Shown here piece after piece: positions 1 through 8,529 of a stretch of DNA of 64,000 bases. The translations under genes and the position numbers were made by a program. The stretch's first letter is position 1. Each line of letters starts with the position of its first letter. This DNA comes from G965202915 sp965205955. Its GTDB lineage: Bacteria; Pseudomonadota; Gammaproteobacteria; Eutrophobiales; Eutrophobiaceae. The notes below the pieces were generated by a model that was not told where the DNA came from, made no database searches, and saw nothing but the letters and a program-made list of their open reading frames with translations. Where the stretch lies: the NCBI GenBank assembly GCA_965205955.1, contig OZ242192.1:1612001-1676000 (forward strand), written 5' to 3'.

Positions 1-2391
1 ACTTTTCAGTTTTCTATTTTGCAGCGTATATGCTTCGGGCAGGGGCATTGGGATCGGAGTGCGTCCGGTTTGCAGCTCATTTTTTATTTTTGCGGCAATT
101 TTATTGGCTCTGGCTGTGGTTTTTACCGGTTCTCCATCTTCTTCGAGTACGATATAACTGTCCAGTGTATAGTCGTTTCTGGAGGTGATAATCTTGGCAT
201 CCAGCACGTTCAGGCGCAATTGTTCTATTGCGCGTGTTGTCGCGGAGAAAATTCCCGCCGAATCTTTCATGTATACAAAAATCCGGCTCCAGCCTTTTTC
301 AGTTTCCTTGTTGACCAGAACCAAGGGCAGTTTGTTATCTCTGGCACTCATAACCGCCTCGGTATGCCATGCGATTTCTTCGTGCGTGTGTCTTAGAAAA
401 TAATCGGTATTGAGCCCTTTCCAGAATTGATCGATCTGATCGGCAATATGCCCGGAATTTTCGATCAGCGCGAGCGCGTCTTTTTTTACCTGCTGCAGAC
501 GCTGCTTTTTGTGTTTGGGCTTTTCGTGCCCGTGCCGTAAAACCCGAAGGGTATTCTGGTAGAGGCTCATTAACAGGTGGGCTCTCCAGCTATTCCAGAG
601 TTTGGGATTGGTTGCGCAAATATCGGCAACCGTCAGCAGATAGAGATAATTCAGATGATTTTGATCGACTACTTCGTTTACAAAATTATTGATTATATTC
701 GGGTCATCAATATCCTGTTTTTGCGCAATTTTGGACATGAGCAGATGGTTTTCGACCAACCAGGCAAGCAGTTTGGTGTCGTAGATGCCCAATCCGTGAT
801 TTGTGCAGAACCGGATGGCTTCTTTTGCGCCGAGCTCAGAATGATCTCCCTTGCGTCCTTTGGCAATGTCATGAAACAAACCGGCAATATAAAGGATCTC
901 CAGCTTTGGAATTTTCTTGATGATTTCATGGCATAATGGATGTGTGGCTTTATATTCTTCGAGTTCAAATAGTCTCAGGTTGCGTATAACGAGCAGGATG
1001 TGTTCATCGACGGTATATACATGGAATAGATCGAATTGCATTAAACCCTGTATTTTTCCGAAAACAGGGAGGTAGGCTCCCAGCACACCGTATCGATGCA
1101 TGCGTCTCAATTCATGGCCAACCCGCCGGGGTTGCCGGATTATTTCCAGGAAATAGCTGCGGGCGCGAATATCGTTTCTGTATTGATCGTCGATCAGTTC
1201 GACCTGCTTCCTGATGAGCCTGATCACGCTTGCCCGCACCCCTTTTATATTTGGGTTTTGCTGTATCAACAGGAATATTTCCATAAGGGCGAAGGGATAC
1301 CTGGAGAAAATATTTCTATTTTTTACCTCAATGAAGTCGTGCCTGATTTGAAAGCGATTATTGATTGAAATTATTTTTTCCTTGCGCTTTGCGAAGAGTA
1401 TGGTTTCCTGGAAATGCTGTAGCAGTATTTCATTCAGCTGGCTCATCTCACGGACGGTGGTATAGTATAACTTCATAAACTCTTCTACGCCCTTGTTGCC
1501 CCGACTGGAAAAACCAAACTGCCGGGCAATATTTTTTTGATGTTCGAATAAAAGGCGGTCCTCGCGGCGACCGGCCAATATATGCAGTCCAAAGCGAATG
1601 CGCCATAAAAGCTCACGCCCGCCGGTCAGCGTCCGATACTCTTCATTGGTCAGGAATTTGTTTTTGACGAGTTCGCTCAGTGTGGATGCTCCAAAGTGGC
1701 GTTTGACAACCCAGCCGATTACCTGAATGTCACGCAATCCGCCGGGCGCTTCCTTGATGTTTGGTTCAAGGTTGTAGGAGGTGTCGGCAAACTTTTTATG
1801 GCGTGTTTTTTGTTCTGAGAGCTTGGATTCGAAAAATTTCCGATCCGACCATATTTTATCAGGGCCGATTGCCTTAGTCATCGAGTCATATAATTTTTTA
1901 TCGCCGTGAATCAGCCTTGATTCCATCAGATTGGTGGCAACAGTGATGTCCCGTCTGGCTTCCGATTTGCATTGACTGACGGTCCGGACACTATGGCCGA
2001 CTTCGAGACCGGTATCCCACAGGAAGGTCAGGAAGGATTTTATCCGCTCATTTATGTCTTTTTTAATCCAGGGTTTATGCAGAATCATCAGGTCAATATC
2101 GGAGTAAGGGTGCAACTCGCCCCGGCCATACCCGCCCACCGCCACCAGTGATAAATTTTGTGAATCGATGAGATGCTCCCAGGCATTGAGTAATAATTGA
2201 TCGATAAGCCATGCGCGCTTATAAACCAGCAGACTTATATTCTCTCCCGACTCGTAATCGTCTTTCAGATAATTATTGCCATCAAGCAAAGTTTGTTTGA
2301 ATAGCGCCAGTTTATCGGCATTTTCATGGAATTTTTTCTTGAAAGCCTTCCTGTCAAAGAGCAATAGGTCTGTTTCGATAGCGTCTAACAT
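1..2391 (-). CDS. glnD: Bifunctional uridylyltransferase/uridylyl-removing enzyme GlnD (3' part off window)
   Basis: GlnD adds UMP to PII signal proteins, or removes it, according to glutamine level and so sets nitrogen assimilation. Reading leftward from ATG 2391-2389, 797 codons are in view without a stop. Near 2100-2160 is the nucleotidyltransferase motif GGYGRGELHPYSDIDLMI with its G-G and D-x-D residues. The central GlnE-like helical region follows, then an HD domain (LFHDIAKGR, near 870) and the start of the first ACT domain (SRIFVYMKDSAGIFSATTRA, near 240-300). Known GlnD proteins are near 890 residues, so about 90 residues including the last ACT domain lie outside. The start overlaps the end of map by seven bases, so the two are co-transcribed. 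No frameshift was seen. Confidence 0.95.
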   Translation of the reverse strand, partial: MLDAIETDLLLFDRKAFKKKFHENADKLALFKQTLLDGNNYLKDDYESGENISLLVYKRAWLIDQLLLNAWEHLIDSQNLSLVAVGGYGRGELHPYSDIDLMILHKPWIKKDINERIKSFLTFLWDTGLEVGHSVRTVSQCKSEARRDITVATNLMESRLIHGDKKLYDSMTKAIGPDKIWSDRKFFESKLSEQKTRHKKFADTSYNLEPNIKEAPGGLRDIQVIGWVVKRHFGASTLSELVKNKFLTNEEYRTLTGGRELLWRIRFGLHILAGRREDRLLFEHQKNIARQFGFSSRGNKGVEEFMKLYYTTVREMSQLNEILLQHFQETILFAKRKEKIISINNRFQIRHDFIEVKNRNIFSRYPFALMEIFLLIQQNPNIKGVRASVIRLIRKQVELIDDQYRNDIRARSYFLEIIRQPRRVGHELRRMHRYGVLGAYLPVFGKIQGLMQFDLFHVYTVDEHILLVIRNLRLFELEEYKATHPLCHEIIKKIPKLEILYIAGLFHDIAKGRKGDHSELGAKEAIRFCTNHGLGIYDTKLLAWLVENHLLMSKIAQKQDIDDPNIINNFVNEVVDQNHLNYLYLLTVADICATNPKLWNSWRAHLLMSLYQNTLRVLRHGHEKPKHKKQRLQQVKKDALALIENSGHIADQIDQFWKGLNTDYFLRHTHEEIAWHTEAVMSARDNKLPLVLVNKETEKGWSRIFVYMKDSAGIFSATTRAIEQLRLNVLDAKIITSRNDYTLDSYIVLEEDGEPVKTTARANKIAAKIKNELQTGRTPIPMPLPEAYTLQNRKLKS

Positions 2392-3161
2392 GCTGGAAAA
2401 TCTTCATCGTCGCGTTGTGTCAATACTTCATAGCCGTTTTCCGTAACAAGGACGGTATGCTCCCATTGCGCCGATAATTTTCGATCCTTTGTTACTACCG
2501 TCCAGTTATCCGATAATAGTTTTACATGCCGTTTGCCGGCATTAATCATCGGTTCTATGGTGAAGGTCATGCCGGCCTCCAATTGAAGACCGGTATTTTG
2601 CTTGCCGTAATGAAGGACTTGCGGCTCCTCATGAAATTCTCTGCCGATCCCGTGGCCGCAATATTCGCGCACGACCGAAAAACGATTCGATTCGGCATGA
2701 GTCTGGATGGTATGACCGACGTCGCCCAGTCTTATCCCCGGTTTGAGCATTTTTATGCCCAGAGACATGCATTCATAGGTGGTATCCATCAGTTTTTTGG
2801 CCCTGCCTGAGGGCTGTCCTGCGAAAAACATTTTGCTGGTATCGCCGTGATAGCCGTTTTTTATTACCGTAACGTCTATATTAATGATATCGCCTGTTTT
2901 CAATTTTTCGTTGCCGGGAATACCATGACAGACAACATGATTGACTGACGTGCATATGGATTTTGGGAAACCCCGATAATTCAGAGGGGCGGGTATGGCT
3001 TTCTGCGTATTGATGATATAATCACGGCAAATATTGTCGAGCGCTTCTGTGGTGACCCCCGGTTCGACGTAGGCGCCGATCATTTCCAGAACATCGGCGG
3101 CGAGTTTGCCGGCAACACGCATTTTTTCTATTTCTTCAGGTGTTTTGATATTTATTGCCAT
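2385..3161 (-). CDS. map: Type I methionine aminopeptidase
   Basis: Cytosolic metalloprotease that removes the initiator methionine from nascent proteins. It has 258 residues, a normal length for the bacterial type I enzyme. The metal ligands are recognisable in order: two aspartates (IDVTVIKNGYHGDTSKMF), the histidine of GHGIG, the glutamate of FTIEPM, and the glutamate in WEHTVLVTENG. The gene is divergent from rpsB, a common arrangement in gammaproteobacteria, and its last codons overlap the start of glnD. The spacer of about 200 bp to rpsB must also hold its promoter. Confidence 0.97.
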   Translation of the reverse strand: MAINIKTPEEIEKMRVAGKLAADVLEMIGAYVEPGVTTEALDNICRDYIINTQKAIPAPLNYRGFPKSICTSVNHVVCHGIPGNEKLKTGDIINIDVTVIKNGYHGDTSKMFFAGQPSGRAKKLMDTTYECMSLGIKMLKPGIRLGDVGHTIQTHAESNRFSVVREYCGHGIGREFHEEPQVLHYGKQNTGLQLEAGMTFTIEPMINAGKRHVKLLSDNWTVVTKDRKLSAQWEHTVLVTENGYEVLTQRDDEDFPAC

Positions 3162-3197
3162 CTTGTATGAATTTGGAGAAAGAAACTGGTCCGGATT

Positions 3198-3226
3198 TTG
3201 ATGTGCTGATGGTTTTATGGTATAAA
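3198..3226 (+). promoter_or_regulatory. Sigma70-type promoter of rpsB-tsf
   Basis: TTGATG at 3198-3203 and TATAAA at 3221-3226 are separated by exactly 17 bases. Both boxes are close to consensus and the pair is the best match in the map-rpsB spacer. The inferred transcription start near 3233 leaves a leader of about 127 nt before rpsB. This is inferred from sequence only. Confidence 0.6.
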
Positions 3227-3277
3227 GTGCCGCTACTTAGGTTAAATAAACATTATTATATACTATTGTAGTCGCGA

Positions 3278-3320
3278 GCACCCTTGGTCAATCAGAGCAA
3301 AAATTTGGTTGATGGGGTGC
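3278..3320 (+). promoter_or_regulatory. rpsB leader hairpin, probable S2 autoregulatory site
   Basis: In the 5' leader, GCACCC (3278-3283) can pair perfectly with GGGTGC (3315-3320). Inside this, TCAATC can pair with GGTTGA through one G-U pair. Gammaproteobacterial rpsB leaders are known to fold into a structure bound by S2 that represses rpsB and tsf. The position, about 40 nt before the start codon, fits that element. Assignment to the known family is by position and pairing, not by a covariance search. Confidence 0.5.
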
Positions 3321-3359
3321 ATCTCAATCTTGAATCTTAAATGAAGTGGGGAGTAGTAA

Positions 3360-4688
3360 ATGCCTAAAGTCACTATGCGTGAGATGCTGGATGCCGGGGT
3401 TCATTTCGGTCATCAAACTCGTTACTGGGATCCGAAAATGGGTCCTTATTTGTTTGGGCATAGAAATAAAATTCATATTATCGATCTTGAAAAAACTTTG
3501 CCTTTATACGAGGAAGCTGTCAATTTTATCGGTACGCTGGCCGCAAAGAAAGGGAACATTCTGTTTGTCGGCACCAAGCGCTCAGCGCAAGCCATTATCA
3601 AGGAAGAAGCCGAGCGTTGCGGCGTGCCGTACGTCAATCGTCGCTGGCTGGGCGGCTTGTTGACCAACTTTAAAACCGTCAGACGCTCCATCAATCGCCT
3701 GAAAGAGTTGGAAACCATGCAGACAGACGGCAGTTTCGACCGGATCAGCAAGAAAGAAAGGCTTACCCATACGCGCGAACTGGAGAAATTGAATGATTCC
3801 TTATTCGGAATTAAGGATATGCCCGGTATTCCGGATGCGCTGTTTGTCATTGATGTCGGTTATGAAAGTATAGCGGTAAATGAAGCTCGGAAACTGGGGA
3901 TCCTTGTGGTTGGGATTGTAGATAGCAACAGCAGTCCGGATGGCATTGATTATATTATACCGGGCAACGATGATGCCTTGCGTTCCATTCGCCTGTATAC
4001 AAAGGGCATGGTTGACGCGATTTTGGAGGGACGGGCGTCGGTGGCAAATGTTGCCGATGGCGGTGATGAGAATGAGTATGTCGAACTGGATGAAACAGGT
4101 AATCCGATTGAATTCGATAGGGGAGAACGTATCCCCGAATCTGAAGATATTGCCAAGGCCTCAAAGAAAAGAGCGCTTACATCGCCTCCGGTAGAGGCGA
4201 AGCCTGAGCAGAAGGGTGTCGCAGAAGAGACTCCCGGCGCTACCGAGAAACAAGCGGTTAAAAAGAAGGTCAGGAAAAAAATCGTGAAAAAGGCTAAAAA
4301 GAAGGTGGTTGTGAAGGTGGCAGAATCGGCGGATGAAAAACCGGCCGCGAGAAAATCAACCGGGGAGGAACCAGTCAAAGGAAAACCAGCCAGGGAGAAA
4401 CCGGTAGAAGCCGAAGGAAAATCAACCGGGGAGGAACCAGTCAAAGGAGAACCAGCCAAGGGGAACCCGGTAGAAGCCGAAGGAAAATCAACCGGGGAGG
4501 AACCAGTCAAAGGAGAACCAGCCGAGGGGAACCCGGTCGAAGCCGAAGGAAAATCAACCGGGGAGGAACCAGCCAAAGGAGAACCAGCCGAGGGGAACCC
4601 GGTCGAAGCCGAAGGAAAATCAACCGGGGAGGAACTGCTTGAAGCCGGGGGGAAATCAACTGATGATGGATCCGGAAAAGACGCCTGA
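3360..4688 (+). CDS. rpsB: 30S ribosomal protein S2 with long repetitive C-terminal extension
   Basis: S2 binds the 30S head-body junction and helps seat S1. Residues 1 to about 224 are a complete, ordinary S2 (MREMLDAGVHFGHQTRYWDP at the start, FVGTKRSAQ, RWLGGLLTNF and PDALFVIDV in order). S2 usually ends near residue 240-260, but this reading frame continues to 442. The extra part is acidic and polar, then very lysine-rich (residues about 299-320, KKKVRKKIVKKAKKK), then a tandem repeat of 22 residues (KSTGEEPVKGEPAEGNPVEAE-like) in four full copies plus a partial fifth. The start is preceded by a good GGGGAG ribosome-binding site. tsf follows after 34 bases. The tail is predicted to be disordered and surface-exposed; its role is unknown. 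Confidence 0.95.
   Translation: MPKVTMREMLDAGVHFGHQTRYWDPKMGPYLFGHRNKIHIIDLEKTLPLYEEAVNFIGTLAAKKGNILFVGTKRSAQAIIKEEAERCGVPYVNRRWLGGLLTNFKTVRRSINRLKELETMQTDGSFDRISKKERLTHTRELEKLNDSLFGIKDMPGIPDALFVIDVGYESIAVNEARKLGILVVGIVDSNSSPDGIDYIIPGNDDALRSIRLYTKGMVDAILEGRASVANVADGGDENEYVELDETGNPIEFDRGERIPESEDIAKASKKRALTSPPVEAKPEQKGVAEETPGATEKQAVKKKVRKKIVKKAKKKVVVKVAESADEKPAARKSTGEEPVKGKPAREKPVEAEGKSTGEEPVKGEPAKGNPVEAEGKSTGEEPVKGEPAEGNPVEAEGKSTGEEPAKGEPAEGNPVEAEGKSTGEELLEAGGKSTDDGSGKDA
4351..4650 (+). repeat. 66-bp in-frame tandem repeat in rpsB
   Basis: Units begin at 4351, 4417, 4483, 4549 and 4615, always 66 bases apart, and each opens with GAAAATCAACCGGGGAGGAA. The first four are full and differ at only a few bases; the fifth is partial. 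Because 66 is a multiple of three, gain or loss of units would alter only the length of the S2 tail. Confidence 0.95.
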
Positions 4689-4722
4689 TATATTGAAAAT
4701 TACACTTGGAGGTGTATAGGTA

Positions 4723-5592
4723 ATGCAAATAGCAGCAGCATTGGTGAAGGAATTGCGTGAAAGAACCGGATCGGGAATGATGGATTGCAAGAAGGCCTTG
4801 CAGGAGGCAGAGGGTGATATAGACGCGGCAATCGAGGCGATGCGCAAATCAGGGGTGGCAAAGGCGGCGAAAAGGGCAAGCCGTATGGCCGTAGAAGGCC
4901 TTATTGTTATTAAAGAATTGGAGGGACGGGCGGTAATATTGGAGGTCAATACCGAGACCGATTTTGCCGCCAAGGATGATGATTTTCGTTCGTTTACTGA
5001 AAGTGTCGCGGACTGCGTTTTGTCTCAAAAGCCGGATAATCTGGAAGCATTGATGCAAAGTGAAGTGGAGGGCCAGGTTCTCGAAGAAATTCGGCAGAGG
5101 CTGATTGCCAGGATAGGAGAGAATATCAATGTAAGACGATTCGATTTGCTTGCCGCAAATGAAACGCTGGGCGCTTATTTGCACGGTGCCCGCATTGGGG
5201 TGCTGGTGAATATCCAGGGGGGAGACGAAGCTCTGGCAAAGGATTTGGCCATGCACATTGCCGCAAGCAATCCGGTTTGTATCCGGGAAAGTGAAATTCC
5301 CGAGGAAATGTTGGAAAAAGAGAGAGAAATTTTTTCCTCGCAAGCGGCGGAAAGCGGCAAGCCCGAGAATATTATTAAGGAAATGATTGGAGGAAAAATG
5401 AAAAAGTTCATCAGGGAAATAACCCTGCTGGGCCAGTCATTTGTTAAAGACGCCGATAGTACCATCGAACAACTGCTGAAAAATTCCGATGCTGTGGTGA
5501 ATAATTTTATTCGCTATGAAGTGGGCGAGGGTATGGAAAAGAAAGCCGATGATTTTGCCGAACAGGTTATAGCACAGGCGCGAGGAGCATGA
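4723..5592 (+). CDS. tsf: Elongation factor Ts
   Basis: EF-Ts exchanges GDP for GTP on EF-Tu. The 289-residue product has the N-terminal UBA-like domain (LVKELRERTGSGMMDCKKAL), the EF-Tu contact motif ETDFAAKDDDF near residue 80, and the core and C-terminal subdomains (IGGKMKKFIREITLLGQSFVKD). Length is normal. GGAGGTG lies about ten bases before the start. It follows rpsB in the conserved pair, and its stop region overlaps the start of pyrH (ATGA). Confidence 0.97.
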   Translation: MQIAAALVKELRERTGSGMMDCKKALQEAEGDIDAAIEAMRKSGVAKAAKRASRMAVEGLIVIKELEGRAVILEVNTETDFAAKDDDFRSFTESVADCVLSQKPDNLEALMQSEVEGQVLEEIRQRLIARIGENINVRRFDLLAANETLGAYLHGARIGVLVNIQGGDEALAKDLAMHIAASNPVCIRESEIPEEMLEKEREIFSSQAAESGKPENIIKEMIGGKMKKFIREITLLGQSFVKDADSTIEQLLKNSDAVVNNFIRYEVGEGMEKKADDFAEQVIAQARGA

Positions 5593-6329
5593 CGGCTGAG
5601 TTTGCCCGTTCCGTTGATCTGAAGTACCACCGGGTTCTGTTGAAACTCAGCGGTGAAGCGTTGATGGGCCAGATGGATTATGGCATAGATCCGAATACCA
5701 TTCATCGCATTGCCAGGGAGGTTTCCGAATTGTTGGCGATCGGCGCTGAAATAGCGGTTGTAATTGGCGGGGGTAATATTTTCAGGGGAAGAGGTCTGGC
5801 CGCTGCCGGGATCGATAGAGTGACCGCTGATCATATGGGGATGATGGCAACCGTCATCAATGCGCTGGCGATGCAGGACGCGCTGGAACGGAATCAGGTA
5901 CAGGCCAGAGTGATGTCAGCGATCCGGGTGCATGAAGTGTGTGAGGATTATATCCGCCGTCGTGCAGTCCGGCATTTGCAGAAAGGCCGCACCGTTATTT
6001 TTGCGGCGGGTACCGGCAATCCTTTTTTCTCTACGGATTCGGCGGCCAGCCTGCGTGCTGTAGAAATAAAGGCGGATATTTTAATCAAGGCTACCAATGT
6101 CGATGGGATATACGATGCGGATCCGAATAAAAATAAGAATGCCGAACGTTATAACGTATTGAGCTATGATGAGGTGATCGAGAAAAAACTGGGCGTGATG
6201 GATGCAACGGCAGTTGTATTATGCAGGGAGAACAATATGCCGATCAGAGTGCTGGATATGACTAAACCGGGTGCGTTGCATCGTGCCGCAATCGGGATGG
6301 ATGAAGGCACAATGGTTACGGATGATTGA
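5589..6329 (+). CDS. pyrH: UMP kinase
   Basis: Phosphorylates UMP to UDP, the first committed step towards UTP and CTP; the bacterial enzyme belongs to the amino-acid kinase fold. The 246 residues include LLKLSGEALMG, the glycine-rich IGGGNIFRG, AAGTGNPFFSTDSAA and KATNVDGIYDADP. The start overlaps the tsf stop by four bases, indicating translational coupling. frr follows within 30 bases. Confidence 0.97.
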   Translation: MTAEFARSVDLKYHRVLLKLSGEALMGQMDYGIDPNTIHRIAREVSELLAIGAEIAVVIGGGNIFRGRGLAAAGIDRVTADHMGMMATVINALAMQDALERNQVQARVMSAIRVHEVCEDYIRRRAVRHLQKGRTVIFAAGTGNPFFSTDSAASLRAVEIKADILIKATNVDGIYDADPNKNKNAERYNVLSYDEVIEKKLGVMDATAVVLCRENNMPIRVLDMTKPGALHRAAIGMDEGTMVTDD

Positions 6330-6355
6330 ATTTATTTTGTATGCCGGAGAGATTC

Positions 6356-6913
6356 ATGGTGGAAGATATTATTCATGACGCCGATCGGCGCATGAGTAAA
6401 AGTTTGGAGACACTCAGACACGAGATGTCCAAAATAAGGACGGGCAGGGCGCATACGAGCTTGTTGGAGCATGTAATGGTTCCCTATTACGGCAGTCAAG
6501 TGCCATTGAATCAGGCTGCCAATATAAATGTTGTAGATGCAAGAACCCTGGGCGTTTCTCCCTGGGATAAAAATGTCATCGCTGATATCGAAAAGGCGAT
6601 TCTGAACTCGAATCTGGGGCTGAACCCTGTTACTACCAGTCATTCCATCAAGGTGCCCTTGCCGCTGCTGACCGAAGAGCGCCGCAAAGAGTTGATTCGC
6701 GTCCTGAAGGCGGAGGCGGAGAAATCCCGTGTTGCCGTTAGAAACATACGCCGCGACGCCAATCATTCATGTAAAGAGATGGTTAAAGAGAAGTTGATTA
6801 CCGAGGATGATGAGCATAGAGCGGAAGACAAAGTGCAACAGCTCACGCAGCAACATATTGCTGAAATTAACAGAATACTCTCGCAAAAGCAAGAAGAAAT
6901 GATGGAAATATAA
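6356..6913 (+). CDS. frr: Ribosome recycling factor
   Basis: RRF splits the post-termination ribosome together with EF-G. From ATG 6356 the product is 185 residues, the usual length, opening MVEDIIHDADRRMSKSLETL and containing the conserved KIRTGRAHTSLLEHV. A reading frame opens 30 bases upstream, but 6356 was chosen because GGAGAG lies about six bases before it and it aligns with known starts. The C-terminal helix of the three-helix bundle (KVQQLTQQHIAEINRILSQK) is intact. Confidence 0.95.
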   Translation: MVEDIIHDADRRMSKSLETLRHEMSKIRTGRAHTSLLEHVMVPYYGSQVPLNQAANINVVDARTLGVSPWDKNVIADIEKAILNSNLGLNPVTTSHSIKVPLPLLTEERRKELIRVLKAEAEKSRVAVRNIRRDANHSCKEMVKEKLITEDDEHRAEDKVQQLTQQHIAEINRILSQKQEEMMEI

Positions 6914-6971
6914 TTGATCGTATTTGTGCGAGCGTTCAGAATTTACAGTTCCAGATAGCCCTTCACATTCC

Positions 6972-7715
6972 ATGGAATCGAATGCTCCTGTGTGCCCTGA
7001 ACATATTGCAATCATTATGGATGGTAATGGACGCTGGGCAAAGCAGAGAAATTTGCCGCGCATAGCGGGGCATAAGGCCGGCGTTAAAGCCTTGCAGCAT
7101 ATCGTTGAATGTGCGGCTAAACGGCATATCAGGATATTGACCGTTTATGCATTCAGCCGTGAGAACTGGCGGAGGTTGGATGACGAAGTCAATCTATTGC
7201 TTGAATTATTTGTAAGCTCTCTGAAATCCGAGATCCATGCTCTGGATAAGAATAATGTCAGGCTTCGCTTTATAGGTGATCTGTCGCGCTTTCCTGATAA
7301 ATTGCGGTTTTCCATTGCTGATTCTGAACGGAGAACCGAAAAAAATACGGGGTTGCTGCTCAATGTGGCGGTAAATTATGGCGGCCGATGGGAGCTGACC
7401 CGTGCCGTTGCAAACCTGTTTGAAAAAGTGGCGCACCGCTCATTGGCGCCGGCCGATATAAATGAAGAACTGCTCGCGGGAGAAATGGCGCTTTCGGATT
7501 GTCCCGATCCTGAATTATTTATCCGTTCAGGCGGAGAGAGGCGGATCAGCAATTATTTGCTGTGGCAACTGGCTTATACGGAACTTTATTTCTCGGATGT
7601 GCTTTGGCCGGATTTCGATGCGGCGCAATTTGATTTTGCGCTCGAATGGTTTTCAAACCGACAGCGGCGATTTGGCCGCACCTCGGAGCAGCTCGAACAG
7701 CATGACCATGCTTAG
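6972..7715 (+). CDS. uppS: Undecaprenyl diphosphate synthase (cis-prenyltransferase)
   Basis: Condenses eight isopentenyl units onto farnesyl diphosphate to make the C55 carrier for peptidoglycan and O-antigen. Signature motifs are present: IAIIMDGNGRWAKQR, AFSRENWRR, NYGGRWEL and RSGGERRISNYLLWQLAYTE. ATG 6972 gives a 247-residue protein of normal length; an in-frame TTG at 6924 would add 16 unconserved residues. Neither start has a strong ribosome-binding site. The 3' end overlaps cdsA by 14 bases. Confidence 0.94.
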   Translation: MESNAPVCPEHIAIIMDGNGRWAKQRNLPRIAGHKAGVKALQHIVECAAKRHIRILTVYAFSRENWRRLDDEVNLLLELFVSSLKSEIHALDKNNVRLRFIGDLSRFPDKLRFSIADSERRTEKNTGLLLNVAVNYGGRWELTRAVANLFEKVAHRSLAPADINEELLAGEMALSDCPDPELFIRSGGERRISNYLLWQLAYTELYFSDVLWPDFDAAQFDFALEWFSNRQRRFGRTSEQLEQHDHA

Positions 7716-8529
7716 ACAAAGAATTATAACGGCCGCTGTTCTGGTGCCGATCATGTTATTTTTGATATTCCTTCCGCAAACCTATTATTTTGCCGTATGT
7801 ATCGGACTGGTTTTATGCATCGGCGCCTGGGAATGGGCAAAATTGTCCGCATTACACCCTGGTATTCGTTGTTTGTACGTACTTGTATTTGCCGGCGGGC
7901 TTGGGGCAATTCTGGTGTATGGTAGCAGGGGATTATTGAATATCATTGTCATCGCAGGCGCGGTCTGGTGGCTGTTTTCCCTGTTGATTATCATTGTTTA
8001 CCAAAGGACCGGGCATATGCTGTTTGGCCATGATATAATCAAAGCGGGTATGGGGCTGTTGATATTGATTCCGGCTTGGACCAGCCTTTTGCTCTTGCAT
8101 GGGTATGTTGCCAACGGCGCCTCTATTTTGCTTTTCTTGATGCTGATGGTCTGGCTTACGGATAGCAGCGCCTATTTTGTCGGTCGCAAATGGGGCCGCA
8201 AACCGCTCGCCGTCAATATCAGTCCGGGCAAGACCTGGGAGGGTATTTGGGGTGGATTATTTGCCGGGCTGTTGCTGGGAGGGGGTTATGTTCTGGCATT
8301 CGATATGGATCCGATCAGTGGCAGCTTATTTCTTGGTATATGCTTTATTACAATTTTGTTTTCAGTACTGGGTGATTTGATGGAGAGCATACTGAAACGG
8401 CAGGTGGATATGAAAGATAGCGGTACTATTTTGCCGGGGCATGGCGGCATTCTGGATCGGGTAGATAGCATGACCGCAGCCGGTCCGGTATTTGTAACCG
8501 GCCTGCTGGCGGCAGGCCTGCTAGAATGA
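7702..8529 (+). CDS. cdsA: Phosphatidate cytidylyltransferase
   Basis: Integral inner-membrane enzyme making CDP-diacylglycerol from phosphatidate and CTP, the branch point for all phospholipids. From ATG 7702 (or 7708) there are about 275 residues with many hydrophobic segments. The family signature near the C terminus is complete: SILKRQVDMKDSGTILPGHG followed by GILDRVDS. The open frame extends upstream inside uppS, but that part is a shadow of uppS. The stop overlaps the dxr start by four bases. Confidence 0.94.
   Translation: MTMLRQRIITAAVLVPIMLFLIFLPQTYYFAVCIGLVLCIGAWEWAKLSALHPGIRCLYVLVFAGGLGAILVYGSRGLLNIIVIAGAVWWLFSLLIIIVYQRTGHMLFGHDIIKAGMGLLILIPAWTSLLLLHGYVANGASILLFLMLMVWLTDSSAYFVGRKWGRKPLAVNISPGKTWEGIWGGLFAGLLLGGGYVLAFDMDPISGSLFLGICFITILFSVLGDLMESILKRQVDMKDSGTILPGHGGILDRVDSMTAAGPVFVTGLLAAGLLE

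Noticed and set aside
3950..4576. 208-codon minus-strand frame with Ser/Pro repeats
   Set aside because: Mirror image of the rpsB tail repeats; no ribosome-binding site and no independent conservation expected.
6326..6355. Extended N terminus of frr
   Set aside because: The extra ten residues are not in the family and a good ribosome-binding site precedes ATG 6,356.
7462..7701. N-terminal extension of cdsA
   Set aside because: It is the third-frame shadow of uppS; the family start is at 7,702 or 7,708.
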